From Marvania coccoides (lineage: Eukaryota > Chlorophyta > Trebouxiophyceae > Chlorellales > Chlorellaceae), in assembly GCA_963854735.1 (NCBI GenBank), contig OY978108.1, positions 744,001 through 808,000 on the forward strand: a stretch of 64,000 bases of DNA. Reading direction: 5' to 3'. The translations under genes and the position numbers were made by a program. This document shows, piece by piece, positions 57,414 through 64,000 of the stretch; positions within the stretch are counted from its first letter, which is position 1; each line of letters starts with the position of its first letter. Under the pieces are notes generated by a model, which was given only the letters and a program-made list of their open reading frames with translations, made no database searches and had not been told where the DNA came from.

Positions 57414-59934
57414 TCAAGCTTCCTCTGTTCGCCGCTTCTTTCCATCTCCTTCTCCCCTCTCCCCCTCTTCTTCGGCATCACTCCGCTGCCTCTTCCTCCC
57501 CTCTTCCCCTTCAACCCCACTTTTATTCGGCTCCTCTTCTCCTTCTCCTTCCTCTTCCTCCTTGTGCCCCAACGCCTCCAACAATCTCGTCACTCTCTCT
57601 GCCTGCTTTCGCCCTTCATCCGCCTCCGCTTCGCTTTGTCTAGCCCCACCATCCATCAGCGTCGCCCGCCGCTCCAGTAGCACACCTCTCAGCGCCGCCA
57701 AGGGCCGGCCCCGTTGGTGCAGAAGGCCCAGCAGCCGCCGCCTCACGCCAACGTCCCCTAGGGCCCACAGCTCGCCCACCACCATCGCTGCCTGCTGCAG
57801 AGAAAAGAGCCCGGCGTCCAAGCGAGCCAGCAGCAGGTCCTCCTTGTCATCATCCTCTTCTTGACCCCCTGGAAAGGGGGAAAAAACGATTATTTTATAA
57901 GCTGTCGTTTTTATACGTCAAAACACCCGGAAAACGAACTCTTTAGAACGTCCTCTTCAAATAGATAACCAATAGCTGCAAATGCGCTGTCTCACCTGCT
58001 TCCTGCGCCGCCACCCGCTCTTCGTAGTTCCAGTACACCTCCATCAGCCGATCGCACTTTTCAAACTCATTCTCCGCAAACTTGGCAGCCACCCGCGCGC
58101 GCCGCGCCTCCCCGGTCACCCCCCCCAGCAGACTAGCGACCACAGAGATGCAGCGCTCCTCTTCCTCCGCCGCCGCCGTCTCGTCGCGCTTCTGCCGCTT
58201 CCCCTTGGCTTTCAGCTTGCCCATGAACAGCGCAAACACGGTGCCCAGTCCACCAAAGTCCACAACCTGGTCGCACGCAGCAGGGCACCTCGTCGTGGCG
58301 AAATCGAGACATTTTAACGCTCCGGCTCTGGCAGCTGTCCTTCCTTTGAGTATGAGGACCATCAGCTCCGCCCCCGCGGCCGCCACGAACGCGGACTTGG
58401 CTGCGGGGTCCATCATGGCGGTGCACAGCACGTCGAACGCGTTTTCCACCAACTCTTCTTCCTCCGTTCCCACTGGATCTCGAGATTTGTAGGGAGCCAC
58501 GGCACGCAGGATGCACTCCACGCCGTCGCACTCCACGAACCGCTTGCGAGCCGCGTCCCCGCCCGCTTGCAGCACCTGCAACATTTAAATTTTAATGAAG
58601 GCAAGGTCATCATAAGACATGAAAAAAATTATTATGGGTCTCGCAACAAATTTCATTTAAAAAATTTTTAGAAATGCATATACCCCCCCCCCCCCGCGCC
58701 CTCCCCCCCCCCCCCCCCCCCCCCCACACAATAAAGCATTACGTCGTCTTACCACCGCCAGCACCTCTGCAGCGTACTGCTTATTGCCGTCCACTTCCGC
58801 ATTGGGCTTCACTCGCTGCAAAATCCACTCCAGTAGCCCAGGCTGCGCCGCCGCCGCCGCTGCCGTTTCAGGCCGCAGCTCCACCGAGTTCTCCACCACC
58901 GCCAGCGCGTTGTATACCGCTGCAGCTTCCTCAGCCACCCGCTCGTCCAGTCCCTTTATCCGCTGCACCAGCGCCTCCAACAGCCCCCCTTCCATCAGCG
59001 CCTCCACCAACGCGCGGCCATCTTCCTCCGAGTCCTCCACCGAGTCCGCGTCAGTAAGTTCTGACAGCAGTTCGATTGCGGCGGCAGCGATGTCGCCATT
59101 CTCGTGGTAGAGCAAGGAAACGAGCGTGGGCACCGCGCCAGCGGCGATAATGTCGGGGTAGAGCTCGGGAGAGGCGGCGGCAGCAGTGAGAGAGCGCACG
59201 GCTTCGTCCAGCTCGATTTCCGACTCGAGGAATTTTTGAGGGGCCTCGGAGTGCTTTGCGCGCTGCTCCACGTTGTGAGTGAACTGCAAAATAGCGTTAG
59301 CGTACGAATATTATTAGAAGAGGATCAGTACAGAAAATAGATAGAAATCAAATGCAAAGGGAGGTGGAATATAATGATTAAAAAAAAAAAAAAAGGAGAA
59401 GAACTGCAGCTTAATAGAAGAAATGGAAACTGCACCTTTCTCTGCAGCGTGACGACTATTTTTTTGAGGGCTTTGGCGTCCAGCAGCTGCATCTGGCCCT
59501 CCCCCGCTGCCTCTTCAGCCTCTGCCAAGAGGGCTTCACCAGAGCGTGGCTGCTGGGCTACTGCAGCTGCTTTCTTCAGCCGCTGAGCCTCTGCTTCCAG
59601 GGCGCTGGTATCGCCAGAGGATGACGCAGGGGCGCCTCCCTGAGCTGCAGCGTCCAAATAATATCTGCAGTGAGAAGAGATACAAATTGAAACTAATATG
59701 CTAGGAAAATTGACAATTAATAAATATTAGGTGATAGAAAAAAAATTTACAAACAGCGTACCCGACGCCCTGCGAGCTGCGGCCAAAGTAGTATCCAGGC
59801 CTGGGACCTTGAAATGACTTGGCAGGAATAAAAGAAAAGGCTTCGCCGCTGCCGCCGCCGGCTTCAAATTGGCCTACAGCTCGGTTCACCACCGCCATGG
59901 GGTCTTCTCGACTGGGCATAGCTCCAGACGCCAT
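57414..59934 (-). CDS. CTNNBL1: Beta-catenin-like protein 1 (spliceosome-associated)
   Basis: ARM-repeat protein associated with the Prp19/CDC5L spliceosomal complex. Exons 59934-59762, 59664-59436, 59283-58753, 58575-57996 and 57868-57414 give 655 residues, somewhat longer than the human ~563 because of extended ends. Family text is clear: the helical start DEAVRSLTAAAASPELYPDI, TLVSLLYHENGDIAAAAIELLSELTD, AYNALAVVENSVE-like VYNALAVVENSVE, FVECDGVECILRAV and the C-terminal FEKCDRLMEVYWNYEERV. The last 90 residues are acidic and Lys/Arg-rich and may hold a nuclear signal (GKKRRTEEA). The third intron (58752-58576) contains two long C/G homopolymers. Confidence 0.92.
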
Positions 59935-60218
59935 GCGATCAGAGACAAATGGCGTTGAAATAAAGCTGAGGGAGCTAAATTCAAGTTAGTTATGATCACT
60001 TTACAATATATATCTTGCGCACTTGCGCTTTATCTTCCTGATGCGTTGGTATCACTGTGACCACTTTGTGATTTTTAGTAATTAATAAATGGAAAATAAG
60101 CACGCTAGGCGCCAGCTTTGAAAATGGCAAATGGAAGAAAAATCACGAGCGACTGTGCAAGCTCGCTCCTTGCCTTGTCTGCAAAAAAAGATTGAAAAAT
60201 TCACTAAAAAGCCTAACT

Positions 60219-60353
60219 ATGTTCGTTCCTAAGAAGCCCTCCGAGGCCGAGGCCCGCAAGGCGCTCAAGGGGAACCTGCAGAACTTTGCAATGGCGGTTG
60301 TCCTCATCAGGGCCAGCACATACGTGATGGATGCCCTCTCATCTCGGCAATGA
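60219..60353 (+). CDS. TOM6: TOM6-like subunit of the mitochondrial import pore
   Basis: 44-residue single-span protein, below common size cut-offs. The plan matches plant TOM6, a small tail-anchored stabiliser of the TOM complex in the outer mitochondrial membrane: a short basic N-terminus with a proline (MFVPKKPSEAEARKAL), then one hydrophobic helix (FAMAVVLIRASTYVMDAL). From memory of the family, plant TOM6 also has a ...KPDKAEALKQL... start and a VV-IR-APYVL helix, so the similarity is good though the protein is short. No intron. It begins 284 bp from the CTNNBL1 start and ends 66 bp before the first coding base of GFAT. Confidence 0.75.
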   Translation: MFVPKKPSEAEARKALKGNLQNFAMAVVLIRASTYVMDALSSRQ

Positions 60354-60418
60354 GCCGCATCCTTTGATATTTTTGTTGCGGTGTGACTTTTTAATACAAT
60401 CAATCAATCAGTTTGGGT
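60354..60418. promoter_or_regulatory. Very short gap between TOM6 and GFAT
   Basis: 65 bp containing a CAATCAATCAATCA run. There is little room for a separate terminator and promoter, so the two genes may share a transcript or the GFAT promoter lies inside or upstream of TOM6. Confidence 0.4.
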
Positions 60419-63440
<3,022 letters not shown>

Positions 63441-63678
63441 GGAAGGAAGCGGTAGAAGAAATGTGCCAATGAATAGCATATGCCAATTTTGTATCATACA
63501 TAGTTGCTGCTGATAAATGAAATAAACGAAACCATAAAATTATCTAAACGTGTAGATTTTGACTAAGCAAATTGAATACTTTCACCCATGCGTGAAAAGA
63601 CCAAAAGAAATCATTTTTTTTATTGTTCGCCTCCTAAATAAAACTGGGATTGGAATAGAGCATACGCGGGGCACATTT

Positions 63679-64000
63679 TTATGTATGCCATGGTGTGTTC
63701 AGAGCATTTTCGACCAACTCTTCCATTGCAGTGCATCGGCACCGCTCTAGACCTGTCTCCAGCTCTTTACTCAACGACCGAACATCTTGAAGCACAGATT
63801 TCATGAAAGTGTGACCAACAACTCTGCCGACCATGCACGGTATCCGCGTATCAGCTTCAAAAACAAAGAGCTGTCGCATTTCAAACCAGTCACTGCAAAA
63901 CATTGATTTTGGCAGCACCAGCTCCAAGCCTTCTGCGTCAAACACACAAAGCGCCGCGTTCGCAGCTCCCAGAGCATCCACGAGGGGTAAATTGCTGCTC
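63679..64000 (-). CDS. C-terminal part of an unrecognised protein
   Basis: Minus-strand frame open from the right edge of the window to a stop at 63679, so at least 107 residues are the end of a larger gene. Text includes AALCVFDAEGLELVLP, DWFEMRQLFVFEADTRIPCMV and LSKELETGLERCRC. The composition is coding-like, but I recognise no domain. It is truncated by the window edge; a splice acceptor inside it cannot be ruled out. Confidence 0.5.
   Translation of the reverse strand, partial: SSNLPLVDALGAANAALCVFDAEGLELVLPKSMFCSDWFEMRQLFVFEADTRIPCMVGRVVGHTFMKSVLQDVRSLSKELETGLERCRCTAMEELVENALNTPWHT

Overview
This window is nuclear DNA from a eukaryote of the green lineage, most likely a unicellular green alga; I cannot place it more narrowly. 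The evidence is gene content: SQD2 sulfolipid synthase, the PSII assembly factor MET1, a TIC100-like MORN protein, a B-type CDK with a PSTTLRE helix, plant-type TOM6 and a plant-type amidase. The architecture is compact: GC-rich exons, short AT/T-rich introns of mostly 50-250 bp, and intergenic gaps often under 400 bp. I reconstructed about 79 introns by matching reading phase across GT-AG or GC-AG junctions. All exon joins are my own reading of the sequence and no transcript data were used.

Layout, left to right. 0-12 kb: 3' part of a TWINKLE-type primase/helicase, a secreted GH5 mannanase, a short-chain dehydrogenase, an SMYD4-like TPR/MYND/SET protein, and a 4R-MYB (SNAPc4-like) factor. 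12-25 kb: SQD2, ARL8, the divergent TIC100-like/MET1 pair, an unknown polytopic membrane protein, degenerate sequence, and a plastid-targeted J-protein. 25-26.5 kb: short repeats and a broken ankyrin-repeat gene. 26.7-41 kb: cathepsin X, a TMEM45-like protein, an Asp-box sialidase-like protein, a tail-anchored C2-like protein, a BASS transporter, Hikeshi, glutaredoxin and auxilin. 41.8-50.5 kb: CDKB, an exportin-6-like karyopherin, a hypothetical protein and a large pseudokinase. 50.5-53.1 kb: gene-poor DNA with decayed copies of a small unrecognised family. 53.1-64 kb: a plastid PDZ protein, an amidase, CTNNBL1, TOM6, GFAT and one truncated gene.

These are mainly conserved housekeeping genes, with no operon-like pathway cluster. 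Links are at most thematic. SQD2, MET1, the TIC100-like protein, BASS, the J-protein and the PDZ protein point to the plastid. Hikeshi, the exportin, ARL8, auxilin and TOM6 are trafficking or import factors. Ten neighbouring pairs are head-to-head, many with under 400 bp between start codons, which suggests bidirectional promoters.

The most unusual observations are: a GFAT start codon that exists only after splicing (A|TG), directly behind the tiny TOM6 gene; a CDKB whose first coding exon is probably just ATG; a high share of GC-AG introns; a 14-nt microexon; very short introns of 46-63 bp; a kinase-derived protein lacking catalytic residues; and three diverged copies of an unrecognised coding motif. 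I did not find a clear multi-gene novel system.
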